A stretch of DNA of 64,000 nt from Lachnospiraceae bacterium UBA3762 (GCA_002371615.1 DFGA01000050.1:46937-110936), one strand, 5' to 3'; counted from the stretch's first letter, positions 1-9,834 are shown. Notes: generated from the letters alone by a model not told the origin. A program made the numbers and translations.

Positions 1-2778
1 ACCGTATTCATGAATTCCAAAGTAAAACAGGCGCAGAAAGAGGGCGCCGATGTTTCGGATATATCCGCCGGACTGGCGTATTCCGTAATTAAAAATGCTC
101 TGTTTAAAGTAATAAAAGTCTCCGACGCAAAATCTCTCGGGAAAAAGATCGTAGTCCAGGGGGGAACATTCTATAACGATGCAGTACTAAGATCCCTTGA
201 AAAGATCTCGAATGTTGAAGTCATACGTCCCGATATTGCCGGAATAATGGGTGCGTTCGGAGCGGCTCTTATCGCACGGGAACGCTACGAAGACAGCCAA
301 AGCACCACCATGCTCTCATTGGAAAAGTTAAATGCATTCACTTTTGAGACATCAATGGCAAAGTGTAAAGGCTGTACAAACAGCTGCAGACTTACGATCA
401 ACAAGTTCCCCGGCGGCAGACAGTTCATATCCGGAAACAGATGTGAGCGTGGTATCGGAAAAGTCAAGAACGAAGAAAATCTTCCCAACCTATATGAGTA
501 TAAACTTCACAGATTGTTTGACTACGAACCTCTTCCCGAATCTGAAGCAACGCGTGGCATTATCGGAATTCCCCGTGTTCTTAACATGTATGAAAACTAT
601 CCGTTCTGGTTCACATTCCTGACAAAGCTCGGATACTCCGTAGTCCTGTCTCCCATAAGTTCACACAAGATCTATGAACTAGGGATCGAATCGATACCGA
701 GCGAATCGGAATGTTATCCGGCCAAACTTGCACACGGTCATATCATGTGGCTCATTAAAAAAGGAGTTCCACTGATCTTCTACCCGAGCGTTTTCTATGA
801 GAGGAACGAATTTCCGAAGGCAAGCAACCACTATAACTGTCCCATCGTTACCTCTTACAGTGAAAACATCAAGAATAACGTTGAAGAAATATGCCGTGGT
901 GAAGTCAGATTTCACAATCCGTTCCTTGCATTCTCAACATTTGAGATAGCTGCAAAGGGACTGATCGCCGCGTTTCCCGACATTCCTGCCGATGAAGTTT
1001 ACTATGCGGCAAAAGCCGGCTGGGAAGAACTTGATAATGCAAGATGCGATATTCAAAACAAAGGTGAGGAGGTCCTCAAGTTCCTGAAAGATACAGGCAG
1101 AAGCGGCATCGTTCTTGCCGGACGTCCTTATCATATCGACCCCGAGATCAACCACGGGATACCGGAGATGATCAATTCATACGGACTGGCTGTTCTTACC
1201 GAGGATTCAATATCTCACCTTGCCGAGGTCGAACGTCCCACAATAGTTTCGGATCAGTGGATGTATCACTCAAGACTGTATGCTGCGGCAACATATGTAA
1301 AAACCCGTGATGATATTGAACTTGTGCAGCTTAATTCATTCGGATGCGGTCTTGATGCGGTAACTACCGATCAGGTCAATGATATATTAAGTTCGGGCGA
1401 TAAGATATATACCTGCCTCAAGATCGATGAAGTTAACAACCTTGGGGCCGCAAGGATCAGGATACGTTCCCTTCTGGCCGCCATCAAGATCAGGCGCCGC
1501 AAAAAGGAAACAAGAAATATCCATTCATCCGCATACAATCGCGTATTGTATACGCGGCAGATGTATGAAGACAAATATACTATCCTTTGTCCCCAGATGT
1601 CTCCGATACACTTTGATCTTCTGCAGAGTGCATTTACCGCGGAAGGCTATAATCTGATTGTGCTTAACAACTCAAACAGAGCTGCCATTGACATGGGTCT
1701 TCAGTTTGTCAACAACGATGCGTGCTATCCGTCACTTATCGTTGTCGGTCAGATCATGGATGCGATCCTGTCCGGTAAGTATGACACGGATCATCTTGCT
1801 GTTATTATGAGCCAGACCGGCGGCGGATGCCGTGCAACCAATTATATCGGATTTATACGCAGAGCTCTTGCGAAGGCCGGTTACTCTCATATACCGGTAA
1901 TCTCGCTTAATCTTTCAAAGCTCGAATCCAATCCGGGATTTAAGATCACGCCGAAGTTCCTGCTTCGCGGAATATGTGCGGCAGCCATCGGAGATATATT
2001 CATGAGGTGTCTGTACAGAATGAGGCCTTATGAACTCGTTCCCGGCTCTGCTGATGTACTTCACGCAAAATGGGTTAAGCCCTGTTGTGATTTCGTTAGT
2101 TCGGATCATATATCAATACCGACTTTCTACAGATTGTGCAAACAGATCGTCAGGGATTTTGACGCTCTTCCCATAGACGAGAATATCCGAAAGCCCCGTG
2201 TAGGTGTAGTAGGAGAGATACTCGTCAAGTTCTCTCCTACTGCGAACAATGAACTTGTCAACCTTCTCGAGAGCGAGGGCGCAGAGGCGGTAATGCCCGA
2301 TCTTCTTGATTTTCTGCAGTATTGCTTTTATAACCAGAAATACAAGGCGGATCACCTTGGTACAAAGATGAGTACGGCAGCTATTGCATCGGTGGGAATA
2401 TGGGCGATAGAGCGAGTTAGAGGCGCCTCGGTAAAAGCACTTAGGGAAAGCAGGCACTTTGTTCCCCCTGTTCATATCAAAACACTTGCCGAGTATGCCA
2501 AATCCATCGTCGATATAGGAAATCAGACCGGCGAAGGCTGGTTTCTGACAGGAGAAATGATGGAACTTATCCATAATGATGTTCTCAATATAGTTTGCAC
2601 ACAGCCTTTCGGATGTCTGCCAAATCATGTTGTCGGCAAGGGAGTCATCAAAGCAATCAGACGTGAATACAAAAAGGCAAATATTGTGGCGATAGATTAT
2701 GATCCCGGAGCCAGTGAAGTTAATCAGCTCAACAGAATAAAACTGATGTTATCAACAGCTTTCAAAAACCTGGAATAA
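1..2778 (+). CDS. Acyl-CoA dehydratase activase-related protein (BadF/BcrA ATPase end + DUF2229-type region), 5' partial
   Basis: The reading frame is open to the first base of the window: codons before the first ATG (position 10) read Thr-Val-Phe and run into Met-Asn-Ser-Lys, as in the end of the BadF/BadG/BcrA ATPase domain, so the gene starts upstream. About 925 residues are visible. Residues 1-95 finish the ASKHA ATPase fold ([17 protein letters not shown], then [12 protein letters not shown]). A cysteine cluster follows (CKGC, NSC and a further Cys within 30 residues), then a long region resembling DUF2229 and 2-hydroxyacyl-CoA dehydratase D-component folds ([31 protein letters not shown]). 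Members of this family are large activator-like proteins of unproven substrate, related to the ATP-dependent one-electron activators of 2-hydroxyacyl-CoA dehydratases. A role in Fe-S/ATP-driven redox activation is inference from the family. Its 3' end converges on the gene at 2789. Confidence 0.85.
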   Translation, partial: TVFMNSKVKQAQKEGADVSDISAGLAYSVIKNALFKVIKVSDAKSLGKKIVVQGGTFYNDAVLRSLEKISNVEVIRPDIAGIMGAFGAALIARERYEDSQSTTMLSLEKLNAFTFETSMAKCKGCTNSCRLTINKFPGGRQFISGNRCERGIGKVKNEENLPNLYEYKLHRLFDYEPLPESEATRGIIGIPRVLNMYENYPFWFTFLTKLGYSVVLSPISSHKIYELGIESIPSESECYPAKLAHGHIMWLIKKGVPLIFYPSVFYERNEFPKASNHYNCPIVTSYSENIKNNVEEICRGEVRFHNPFLAFSTFEIAAKGLIAAFPDIPADEVYYAAKAGWEELDNARCDIQNKGEEVLKFLKDTGRSGIVLAGRPYHIDPEINHGIPEMINSYGLAVLTEDSISHLAEVERPTIVSDQWMYHSRLYAAATYVKTRDDIELVQLNSFGCGLDAVTTDQVNDILSSGDKIYTCLKIDEVNNLGAARIRIRSLLAAIKIRRRKKETRNIHSSAYNRVLYTRQMYEDKYTILCPQMSPIHFDLLQSAFTAEGYNLIVLNNSNRAAIDMGLQFVNNDACYPSLIVVGQIMDAILSGKYDTDHLAVIMSQTGGGCRATNYIGFIRRALAKAGYSHIPVISLNLSKLESNPGFKITPKFLLRGICAAAIGDIFMRCLYRMRPYELVPGSADVLHAKWVKPCCDFVSSDHISIPTFYRLCKQIVRDFDALPIDENIRKPRVGVVGEILVKFSPTANNELVNLLESEGAEAVMPDLLDFLQYCFYNQKYKADHLGTKMSTAAIASVGIWAIERVRGASVKALRESRHFVPPVHIKTLAEYAKSIVDIGNQTGEGWFLTGEMMELIHNDVLNIVCTQPFGCLPNHVVGKGVIKAIRREYKKANIVAIDYDPGASEVNQLNRIKLMLSTAFKNLE

Positions 2779-2782
2779 AATA

Positions 2783-2808
2783 ATGCGATCACCTTATGGT
2801 GATCGCAT
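2783..2808 (-). terminator. Hairpin terminator overlapping the end of the receiver-protein gene
   Basis: An 11-bp perfect stem (ATGCGATCACC / GGTGATCGCAT) with a 4-nt loop lies between two convergent genes. On the minus strand it is followed by TTATTTTATT, so it can terminate the gene ending at 2789. The stem itself encodes the last codons (Ala-Ile-Thr-Ile-Arg-stop) of that gene. There is no T-run on the plus side. Confidence 0.7.
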
Positions 2809-4552
2809 CTCTTACTCCGGTCCTGAGTTTATTAAACAACTGTCCCACCCTGTCATCATCCTCAAACCAAATAGCTTCCTCAAGTTCTGATGACAAATCC
2901 GATATATCGCTTAAACCCAGACGTTTACTGATCTTTTCAATTCCCTTGACACAATATGAAAGCATCTCCGTTTTGTGGGACAAATATACTTTTTCCGCAT
3001 CATCTATAAGAATGTTCAGTTCATTATAACGGGCAGAAAACATATTGTCTTTTGACCCGGATTCGTCTCCCTCTTCTTCAAGTCTTACCCACAGCCATCT
3101 GGTAAGGACTGAATTGAGTGTTCTTCTCGATACCGGTTTCTCAAGATAATCATTAAACCCTGCTTCCAAAAATCCCTTGAACACCTCATTAATATCCGCA
3201 GTTGTAGTAAATACGATCGGAACCTGCCTGTAGTATTCTCCTCCGTTGTTTCTGATACGCAGGACAATATCAGCTCCGCTTCCGTTCTCCATCTCATAAG
3301 AAATGAAAATAATGTCAAAAATATGATTGTTGATCTGTTCGATCGCATCTCTCCCGCTTACCGCCCTGGTGACCTTAACTTCATAAGGTTTTAGTATGCG
3401 CTGGAATACGTTAAGGAAAAGAATATCGTCATCTATGATAAGAACGCGGGCGTCTTTTGTGATCCTGACGGCATTCTTGATCATCTCCTCACCGTTTTCC
3501 TCATTTATATCACTAATGAGATTGTCGGCTTTTTCAAACTCCTCCATGTTGTATACATAAACTATTGTTGCTAGGATGTCCCCAAACTTGTCGAGTTTGT
3601 GATTGATTATCATATTCACATGACGCTCGTTTACGGGATAATCGGCACTAAGCCCGAATGCATTCTCATCTCTTTCCTGATATATCTGTGCATAAGCACT
3701 TGCGGAAATTTTAAATACGTCATTGAGTTTACGGCCGATGTATTCGTCGCCGAAAAGCCGTGAGAGGACCTCGGCTCTTTTGTTCTGATATACGATCTTT
3801 AACTGGCTGTCAAGTATAAACACGACATCCGTTCTTCCGCTGTCAAATTCTCTTTCATAATGTGCCGGAGTTATTGTGATCGAATCGTGATAAACAAGCA
3901 GATTTCTCAAAATGATGGCTGATATAAGACTAAAAAGTATAACTATAGGTATATAAGGAAGATCATAAACGATTATAAACTGCTCGGCTATAAAACCCGC
4001 AGCCGAAAATACGTACACGAGCAGGAGAAGGAACAGATCATGTTTTTCACTCCTGCGGTATACAGCAGCACCTTTATATACAATAAACGTAATCAGAATA
4101 ACAACATAGAAAATGCAATAAACAAAATACAATGCCTGATGCCATGGAGCCAAAGGTTTAAAATATACGCCGAAAACTCCTTTTTCAAGTTTTCCTCCCT
4201 GCATGATCGTATCAACAAAAAACATTGCGACCGCCGCATAGGATACAACGGAAATAAAACCCGAAATATACTTTTTGTCGACCTCAACCATATCCTCGGT
4301 AAGCAGAATGGTTTCTCCCATAACAAGTACTTTAAGGAATCTTTCAATAGCATACAAAACAAATCCGGCCGGATGGGGATGGATGATATCAAGCAAAAGG
4401 GCAACAACGGATAATGCCGCGATCGAAAAAGTCAGAACCATATACCTGATCCTGCTTTTGTCCGATATTGCCACGGAAGAATATGCATAATACTGTGAAA
4501 CTGCCACAAGCCCGGCAATTGCCACCAGACTCATTGCAAATACCTCTTCCAT
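2789..4552 (-). CDS. Membrane sensor with degenerate receiver and HPt-like domains
   Basis: The 587-residue protein has about seven hydrophobic segments (roughly residues 7-220), a PAS-like region (about 235-340, VFILDSQLKIVYQNKRAE), a receiver domain (367-488) and a C-terminal helical region (about 503-580) that looks like a histidine phosphotransfer domain. No HisKA or HATPase domain is present. The receiver keeps the acidic pocket (DDD, 374-376) and the conserved Lys (472), but the phospho-acceptor Asp is Ser418 (codon 3299-3301). In the HPt-like helix the motif HxLKG reads Tyr533-C-V-K-G (codon 2954-2956). Both phosphorylatable positions are therefore lost in one protein. The gene starts 3 nt after the stop of the membrane protein at 4556, so the two are probably co-transcribed. 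I infer a protein-interaction or scaffold signalling role; no ligand can be assigned. Confidence 0.8.
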   Translation of the reverse strand: MEEVFAMSLVAIAGLVAVSQYYAYSSVAISDKSRIRYMVLTFSIAALSVVALLLDIIHPHPAGFVLYAIERFLKVLVMGETILLTEDMVEVDKKYISGFISVVSYAAVAMFFVDTIMQGGKLEKGVFGVYFKPLAPWHQALYFVYCIFYVVILITFIVYKGAAVYRRSEKHDLFLLLLVYVFSAAGFIAEQFIIVYDLPYIPIVILFSLISAIILRNLLVYHDSITITPAHYEREFDSGRTDVVFILDSQLKIVYQNKRAEVLSRLFGDEYIGRKLNDVFKISASAYAQIYQERDENAFGLSADYPVNERHVNMIINHKLDKFGDILATIVYVYNMEEFEKADNLISDINEENGEEMIKNAVRITKDARVLIIDDDILFLNVFQRILKPYEVKVTRAVSGRDAIEQINNHIFDIIFISYEMENGSGADIVLRIRNNGGEYYRQVPIVFTTTADINEVFKGFLEAGFNDYLEKPVSRRTLNSVLTRWLWVRLEEEGDESGSKDNMFSARYNELNILIDDAEKVYLSHKTEMLSYCVKGIEKISKRLGLSDISDLSSELEEAIWFEDDDRVGQLFNKLRTGVRDAITIR

Positions 4553-4555
4553 TTT

Positions 4556-5320
4556 CTACCTCCAGGAAAAAATCTCACTTATCTTCTCAACACTCTCTTC
4601 CATCTTATCCGTTAATTTAACATCCGGGTTAAACGGAAGAAGGAATCTCCACTTCTTTTTGATACCATCGGTATCTCTGCGTATTTCCTCTTTGAGTGCC
4701 TCGTATTTGACGACTATTTCATTCTCTACGGCAAATCTTCTGACTTTCCCAACAACATTAAAGGAATAACAAAGGTCTATCACCAGTATACCGTAAAACA
4801 TCCCGACTACAAAAGTAAATGCAATATTGTCCGCAAACCATTTAACAAGCCTGACCACATACTGCTGGATAAAAAAGTAGTACACTGCAGCAAGAACGGT
4901 CCAGATAAGTGAAAACTTAAGACAGATTATGCCTCCGATGTTAAACCTTTCATTGGAATAATCCCACAGCTTGACCTTTAACCCCTTTATAAAAACAAGA
5001 CCGGCAACGAATTCTATAACCGTCATCACAACCCCCATTGCCAGTATCGCTGCCGTTATTTCTTCCGCTTCAAGCCTTACTGTAATATCCCGTCCGACAA
5101 AAGGAAGAAGCGACATAATAAACAGAGCCACAAGTCCGAATCCGTACAGCGGAAGGCACGGACCGGTCAGAAAGCCTGGATTGATCCATTTTCTCTGAGG
5201 ATTCGCAGTCGAAATAAATCTTCTGAAAAACAGTTCCAGAACCCATCCGAACATACTTCCGACCATAAAAAGGAAAGTTATAATAAGAAATCCGACTTCA
5301 AATTGCGTCATACCATTCAT
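4556..5320 (-). CDS. ABC_trans_CmpB-type (putative type IV) membrane protein
   Basis: The 254-residue polytopic membrane protein has about five hydrophobic segments. The N-terminal half has the signature of the PF06541 'putative ABC-transporter type IV' family: a transmembrane helix ending FGWVLELFFRRF, then the Asn-Pro-Gly-Phe-Leu-x-Gly-Pro-x-x-Pro-Leu-Tyr-Gly-Phe-Gly segment. The C-terminal 60 residues are soluble and charged. The biochemical function of the family is not established and no ATPase partner is adjacent. It lies between miaA (24-nt gap) and the degenerate receiver gene (3-nt gap), in the same transcription direction. Confidence 0.75.
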   Translation of the reverse strand: MNGMTQFEVGFLIITFLFMVGSMFGWVLELFFRRFISTANPQRKWINPGFLTGPCLPLYGFGLVALFIMSLLPFVGRDITVRLEAEEITAAILAMGVVMTVIEFVAGLVFIKGLKVKLWDYSNERFNIGGIICLKFSLIWTVLAAVYYFFIQQYVVRLVKWFADNIAFTFVVGMFYGILVIDLCYSFNVVGKVRRFAVENEIVVKYEALKEEIRRDTDGIKKKWRFLLPFNPDVKLTDKMEESVEKISEIFSWR

Positions 5321-5343
5321 CTGTTATCCACCGCCCGAATCAG

Positions 5344-6240
5344 TCACTCTTCTCCATAAAACCTGTCAATAAGCTCTATGCATTCACTTAAGGGATCATA
5401 TCTCATATCTATCCAATTGATATCTTTCCTCTTCCTGAACCATGTCATCTGTTCTTTGGCAAGATGTCTTATCTCCATGTACAGTTTATTGTAAAAGCTT
5501 TCGTAATCAGCAAATTCCCCACGCAGATACATCAGTATATATCTGTATTCAAGGCCAAGCTTATATAAGAATTCATCTGTTGCACCATTTTCCCTAAGCC
5601 TTGCCACCTCATCTATCATACCATCCGAAAGCCGTTTATCAAGTCTGATCTTGATCCTTTCGTAAAGCTCTTCCCGCTGCCATGTAACTCCGATAAGGAG
5701 GCACTCATACCTCGGGTTATTGGGAGTCTCCTTAAGTTCTCCCGCAAGCGCCTTCTCCGCAGCCCTCTCAAGCCTTCTTTTGTTATAAACGTCGAGTTTA
5801 TCAAGTGCTTTAGGGTCATGTGCCCTGATGATCTCAATAAGCTCGTCGGATGATTTTTGCTCAATAAGTTTCCGGATATTCATATCCGGAGCCGAGCCGG
5901 ACAGCTCGTATCCGTCTACAACCGCATTTACGTACAGACCTGTTCCTCCGACGAGAAATGCCCTGTGACCGGCATACAGTGTTTCGTCTATCGCGTTGTA
6001 CGCCATTTTCTGAAAATGCGAAAGTGAGAAAAAATCGTTTGGTTCGGCTACATCCAGAAGAAAATGCCTGACTCCCTTCATCTCTTCCGAAGTAACCTTT
6101 CCCGAACCAAGATCCAGTCCCTTATACACCTGCCTTGAATCGGCTGAAATGACCCACGCGTCATATTTGGTGGCAAGTTCTATGCCAAGTCCGCTCTTTC
6201 CCGATGCGTTGGTTCCGACTATACATACAAGCTTATTCAT
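5344..6240 (-). CDS. miaA: tRNA dimethylallyltransferase
   Basis: This enzyme transfers the dimethylallyl group from DMAPP to N6 of A37 in tRNAs reading UNN codons. The 298-residue length is normal. The P-loop GTNASGKS is at residues 9-16, the catalytic-Asp motif SADSRQVYKGLDLGSGK follows at about 32-48, then LVGGTGLYVNAVVDG and the C-terminal QMTWFRKR tRNA-contact motif. The start overlaps the end of larC by 8 nt, which indicates translational coupling and places miaA at the distal end of the larEBC transcript. Confidence 0.97.
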   Translation of the reverse strand: MNKLVCIVGTNASGKSGLGIELATKYDAWVISADSRQVYKGLDLGSGKVTSEEMKGVRHFLLDVAEPNDFFSLSHFQKMAYNAIDETLYAGHRAFLVGGTGLYVNAVVDGYELSGSAPDMNIRKLIEQKSSDELIEIIRAHDPKALDKLDVYNKRRLERAAEKALAGELKETPNNPRYECLLIGVTWQREELYERIKIRLDKRLSDGMIDEVARLRENGATDEFLYKLGLEYRYILMYLRGEFADYESFYNKLYMEIRHLAKEQMTWFRKRKDINWIDMRYDPLSECIELIDRFYGEE

Positions 6241-7492
6241 CAGCCAGTTTCCCTATGACTTCATCTATAGAGATGTTCAGCCGGCTTGCTATTTTTGATA
6301 TATCGTCGTATTCAAATTTTCTTCTTGATACTCCGTATCCTTCCGATATTTTGACCCCGACCTTGCCGTAAGGCGAGTCAATTTCTTCGTTCCTTCGTAT
6401 AAGCGTATATCTTTTGAATATGTTCTGTCTGACCCCAATAGTTGTTGTATATTTAAAAATAAGTGATACGAATTTGTCGATATCCGCCTCATGACACATA
6501 ACCGTTATCATAACCCCGGGGCGTGATTTTTTCATTCCGATAGGCACGGTATATACATCCGCAGCCCCCTCTTCCATAAACTTTGCTGTTGCAAATCCTA
6601 TTGTCTCCGGTGTCATGTCATCCACATTGCATGAAAGCTCAACGATCCTGTCATTTCCGCCTTCAGATGTACCGAGGACCGCTCTCACACAGTTTGCGGC
6701 AGCGAAATCTTTGGTCCCCATTCCGTAACCGATCTTTTCAGGTGTAATTTCCGGCATACGGGTAAACCCGTCAACAAAGAACTTAACAAGCGCCGCTCCG
6801 GTAGGAGTACACATCTCGCCTTCAATATCACCGGCATAGCATGGTATTCCGGTCAGAATTTCAGCCGTAGCTGGAGCCGGAACGGGCAAAATCCCGTGAG
6901 CACACCTTACTTTGCCAAAGCCCGTGCAAACCGGTGTTGCATATATCCTGTCAACATCAAGCATCTCAAGAAGCATGCATACTGCGGTAACATCAGCTAC
7001 CGCATCCATTGCGCCGACTTCATGAAAATGAACCAGTTCAACACTTTTTCCGTGCACCCTGCTCTCAGCCCCGGCAATTATATTATATACACTTAAGGCA
7101 TTCTTTTTAACGCTTTCGGAAACAGGCATGCTGGATATGATATGGCTGATCTCATGCATTCCGCTGTGTTCATGTTCGTGATGATGATCATGTTCGTGAT
7201 GGTGATCATCCTCGTGATGGTGATCATGCTCATGGTCGTGGGCATGGGCATGGTCATGATTGCTCACGTCTGGTTCGTTTTCCACATGACCTGCAACACA
7301 TACTGTCATGTGGGTACCGCATACCCCGCACTTACTGCTTTTTTGCGCAGTAACTTTCACACTGTCAAGTCCAAGGGAATTCATTTTATCAATAAACAGT
7401 TCTTTACCGTTTTCATCCAGAAGTTCATATAAAGCAGCCGTAAGCATATCGCCGGCTACACCCATTCCTAAATCTAAAAACAATGTCTTCAT
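6233..7492 (-). CDS. larC: Nickel insertase of the nickel-pincer cofactor pathway (LarC)
   Basis: LarC inserts nickel into pyridinium-3,5-bisthiocarboxylic acid mononucleotide in a CTP-dependent step, giving the nickel-pincer nucleotide used by lactate racemase and related enzymes. The 419-residue protein carries the N-terminal FLDLGMGVAGDM motif and conserved blocks such as VHFHEVGAMDAVADV and CTPTGAALVKFF. Unlike the L. plantarum gene, which needs a programmed frameshift to join LarC1 and LarC2, this reading frame is continuous. Residues 79-109 form a His/Asp/Glu-rich stretch that is probably a nickel-binding linker, encoded by a small tandem repeat. It lies in the order larE-larB-larC-miaA. 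Confidence 0.95.
   Translation of the reverse strand: MKTLFLDLGMGVAGDMLTAALYELLDENGKELFIDKMNSLGLDSVKVTAQKSSKCGVCGTHMTVCVAGHVENEPDVSNHDHAHAHDHEHDHHHEDDHHHEHDHHHEHEHSGMHEISHIISSMPVSESVKKNALSVYNIIAGAESRVHGKSVELVHFHEVGAMDAVADVTAVCMLLEMLDVDRIYATPVCTGFGKVRCAHGILPVPAPATAEILTGIPCYAGDIEGEMCTPTGAALVKFFVDGFTRMPEITPEKIGYGMGTKDFAAANCVRAVLGTSEGGNDRIVELSCNVDDMTPETIGFATAKFMEEGAADVYTVPIGMKKSRPGVMITVMCHEADIDKFVSLIFKYTTTIGVRQNIFKRYTLIRRNEEIDSPYGKVGVKISEGYGVSRRKFEYDDISKIASRLNISIDEVIGKLADE
7172..7225. repeat. Three 18-bp tandem units encoding the LarC His-rich linker
   Basis: Three consecutive 18-bp units (ATGTTCGTGATGATGATC, ATGTTCGTGATGGTGATC, ATCCTCGTGATGGTGATC on the plus strand) each encode six residues of the type Asp-His-His-His-Glu-His/Asp. 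The units differ at only one to three positions. Because 18 is a multiple of three, loss or gain of a unit keeps the frame. Confidence 0.9.
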
Positions 7493-7527
7493 AGATTATT
7501 CCCACTTTCTGTCATATTAAAGATTCA

Positions 7528-8277
7528 TCATTTATTGGGATGATTGATCATATTAGCAACATACCCGGCTCCGAACCCGTTATCTATGTTCACAACGGAA
7601 ACACCGCTTGCACAGGAATTGAGCATGGCAAGAAGTGCCGTAAGTCCTTCAAAAGAAGCTCCGTATCCGACACTTGTCGGCACTGCAATAACAGGGCAGT
7701 CGGCAAGTCCGCCCACAACACTTGCAAGTGCACCTTCCATTCCGGCAATGGCTATAATCACGGTGGCACTCATTATATCATCAAGGTGCGCCAATAATCT
7801 GTGCAGACCTGATACGCCGACATCATAAAGCCTTACAACATCATTGCCGAGGAACTTGGCAGTGACTGCAGCCTCTTCAGCAACAGGTATATCACTTGTT
7901 CCCGCAGTCGCAACTATGATCTTTCCGATCCCATCGGGTTTATGCATCTGTCCGCATATTGCTATACGGGCATCCTCGTAATATTGTATGTTTTCTATAT
8001 CGGATAATTCCGAATATGCTTCCCGGGAAAGCCGCGTAATCAGTATATTCTCCTGCCCGGACTTTCTCATTGATGCCACTATTCCCATTATCTGGGCAGC
8101 CGTCTTTCCTGCACCGTATATGACCTCGGCACTTCCCTGACGGAGCTTTCTGTGAGTATCAACCTTGGCAAAATCTATATCATCAAAAGGCATCTCTTTT
8201 AGTATAAGAGTTGCTTCCTCAACCGTCATCCTTTTGTCTCTCACATTTTCAAGGATCGTTCTGATATCACTGTTCAT
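7528..8277 (-). CDS. larB: Pyridinium-3,5-biscarboxylic acid mononucleotide synthase (LarB)
   Basis: LarB carboxylates C5 of the pyridinium ring of nicotinic acid adenine dinucleotide and hydrolyses the AMP phosphoanhydride, the first step of nickel-pincer cofactor synthesis. The 249-residue protein has the AIR-carboxylase-like C-terminal domain with [33 protein letters not shown] and [16 protein letters not shown]. The start overlaps the 3' end of larE by 11 nt; larC begins 35 nt downstream. Confidence 0.95.
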   Translation of the reverse strand: MNSDIRTILENVRDKRMTVEEATLILKEMPFDDIDFAKVDTHRKLRQGSAEVIYGAGKTAAQIMGIVASMRKSGQENILITRLSREAYSELSDIENIQYYEDARIAICGQMHKPDGIGKIIVATAGTSDIPVAEEAAVTAKFLGNDVVRLYDVGVSGLHRLLAHLDDIMSATVIIAIAGMEGALASVVGGLADCPVIAVPTSVGYGASFEGLTALLAMLNSCASGVSVVNIDNGFGAGYVANMINHPNK

Positions 8278-9025
8278 CTCTTGCTTTCAGATCAAATAGT
8301 ACAGATCTGTACATACCTCCCAGCTTTTTTAGAATACTGCTCCTGTTTGTTACAAGCAGGGAAATCTGCTCACTCCTTATCTGGATGACGGCATCCTCTC
8401 CCCGTGTCCTTACACGAAAATCACTAAAGCCAAGCCTTCTCAAAAACTCTTCCGAGTCATCACATCTCCTGAGGAGCCTTTCATCTATCCTCTGTCCCGT
8501 CATTATTCTGGTGGCAAGACATGCGTAACTGGGTTTATCCCATGTAAAAAGGCCTTCCTCTTTTGAAAGTCTTCGGATATCCGCCTTCGACAGACCGCAT
8601 ATCCTTAACGGTGAAAGAACTTTCATCTCCGCAAGCGCCTTCATTCCGGGACGGTCACCTTCCTCATCCGATGCGTTAGTCCCGTCAAGCACACATGTGA
8701 AACCGTCGTTTAAGGCGTTCTTTATGATCCCGGAAAAAATAGTCTGCTTACAATAATAGCATCTGTTGTCGGGATTATTCGCAACTGTTTCATTGCTTAG
8801 AATATCAGCTTCTATTGTTTTCATTGTAACGCCAAGCGAAGCGGCCATCTTAACAGCATCGTCGTATTCAAACTGCGGCTGAAATACTGTTTTAACATAA
8901 TATGCACATACTCTTTGGGCATACTTTGCTGCCTCGCAAAGAAGATATGCCGAATCCACCCCTCCGGAAAAGGCAATGGCTACTTCAGGGTATTCTTCAA
9001 AAAATGACGATAATTCCATAGACAT
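8267..9025 (-). CDS. larE: Sulfur transferase of nickel-pincer synthesis (LarE), three-cysteine type
   Basis: LarE adenylates the carboxylates of the pincer precursor and replaces them with thiocarboxylates. The 252-residue protein carries the PP-loop SGGVDS (residues 20-25). Three cysteines are placed as in the Fe-S-dependent LarE type: Cys89 and Cys92 in CYYC, and Cys169 in [10 protein letters not shown]. The L. plantarum type has only the last of these and sacrifices its sulfur. I infer a [4Fe-4S]-assisted, catalytic rather than sacrificial enzyme. The third codon (ATG at 9019) is an alternative start, since AGGG lies about 9 nt before it. larE is the first gene after a terminator, and no larA racemase gene is visible in the window. 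Confidence 0.93.
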   Translation of the reverse strand: MSMELSSFFEEYPEVAIAFSGGVDSAYLLCEAAKYAQRVCAYYVKTVFQPQFEYDDAVKMAASLGVTMKTIEADILSNETVANNPDNRCYYCKQTIFSGIIKNALNDGFTCVLDGTNASDEEGDRPGMKALAEMKVLSPLRICGLSKADIRRLSKEEGLFTWDKPSYACLATRIMTGQRIDERLLRRCDDSEEFLRRLGFSDFRVRTRGEDAVIQIRSEQISLLVTNRSSILKKLGGMYRSVLFDLKARDEQ

Positions 9026-9030
9026 CCCTA

Positions 9031-9068
9031 TAAAAAATAAAGGCGGTTTCGCAAAAACAAAACCGCCT
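9031..9068 (-). terminator. Rho-independent terminator just upstream of larE
   Basis: A 9-bp stem (AGGCGGTTT / AAACCGCCT) with a 10-nt loop is followed on the minus strand by TTATTTTTTA. It closes the transcript of the small membrane protein at 9079. The T-run ends only 6 nt before the larE start, so larE relies on read-through or on a promoter overlapping this hairpin. A weak candidate is TTGCGA (9054-9049), 16 bp, TATAGG (9032-9027). Confidence 0.8.
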
Positions 9069-9078
9069 GTTAACGCTG

Positions 9079-9411
9079 TCAGTTGTTTTTGAGCAGGGTC
9101 TTTTTGATAACTCCTCTCGGATCTTTAATGAACAATATGGCAAGCCATATTACAAGTCCCAGGGCGATAACCGATAAACCGAGATACATATCATTTAACA
9201 TATCGGCTCCGCTTTGCATAAAGTATGCGGCTCCGACCTCGGAATATTCAACGATCGCATCAACAAGCCACATTATTGAAGCTCCCCAAAACATAAGGCT
9301 AAGCGTTCCAAGCTGCATGGAAGCATCCGGAGCCTTGCTGTACCATACGATCGTACATATTACAGCAGCAAAAACTGTTAATAAAAGTGTCATATTATAT
9401 GTTCTCCTCAA
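9079..9411 (-). CDS. Small membrane protein, three predicted helices
   Basis: The 110-residue protein has hydrophobic segments near residues 7-24, 37-53 and 74-95 and a basic C-terminus (IKKTLLKNN). I do not recognise a characterised family. Its start lies inside the 3' end of the preceding membrane protein gene (17-nt overlap), so the two are translationally coupled and probably act as a pair. It is the last gene before the terminator at 9031-9068. Confidence 0.65.
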   Translation of the reverse strand: MRRTYNMTLLLTVFAAVICTIVWYSKAPDASMQLGTLSLMFWGASIMWLVDAIVEYSEVGAAYFMQSGADMLNDMYLGLSVIALGLVIWLAILFIKDPRGVIKKTLLKNN

Positions 9412-9787
9412 CCTTATCTTTTCTGTTTTCTATTGCATGTGACGCAACAACCATTGTGCCCCATATCAAAGTAACAAGAACAGCCATCCCAACTCCGGCA
9501 GTACTCATTTCTGCAAGCATATCCGCAGTTTCCCCGTTCTGAACAGCTGTAAGGAACGGAAATACAGGATTAACTTCGCCATGCCATACATGCTCAAAAG
9601 CAAGAAGCGCACTTCCTCCCCAAAGCATTCTGTTGAGCCACGAAAGTTTTTCGGAAAACTTCACTTTGGGAATTTCATTTACGGGTGATTCTTCTTTTAC
9701 AATCCCCTTTTTCTCTCTGGATTCAACGATTTTCTGTGCAATAGTTGTTACAACGGCTTCAGATGCCGGTACTAAAAAACAAGCCAT
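9395..9787 (-). CDS. Small membrane protein of unknown function, partner of the gene at 9079
   Basis: The 130-residue protein begins with a hydrophobic MACFLVPASEAVVTT segment. A charged region of about 30 residues follows, then a hydrophobic stretch around residues 57-65 and a transmembrane helix near 97-115. It resembles hypothetical proteins I associate with anaerobic Firmicutes, but I know no function. It sits 47 nt after trxA and overlaps the next gene by 17 nt. Its position after thioredoxin and DUF362 genes suggests, without proof, a membrane redox context. Confidence 0.65.
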   Translation of the reverse strand: MACFLVPASEAVVTTIAQKIVESREKKGIVKEESPVNEIPKVKFSEKLSWLNRMLWGGSALLAFEHVWHGEVNPVFPFLTAVQNGETADMLAEMSTAGVGMAVLVTLIWGTMVVASHAIENRKDKVEENI

Positions 9788-9834
9788 ATTCCACCTCCAA
9801 GAATCAGAATTTCAAAATTATTATATCAGTTTGA

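Noticed and set aside
6233..7492. A programmed frameshift in larC as in L. plantarum
   Set aside because: The gene reads through in one frame over all 419 residues.
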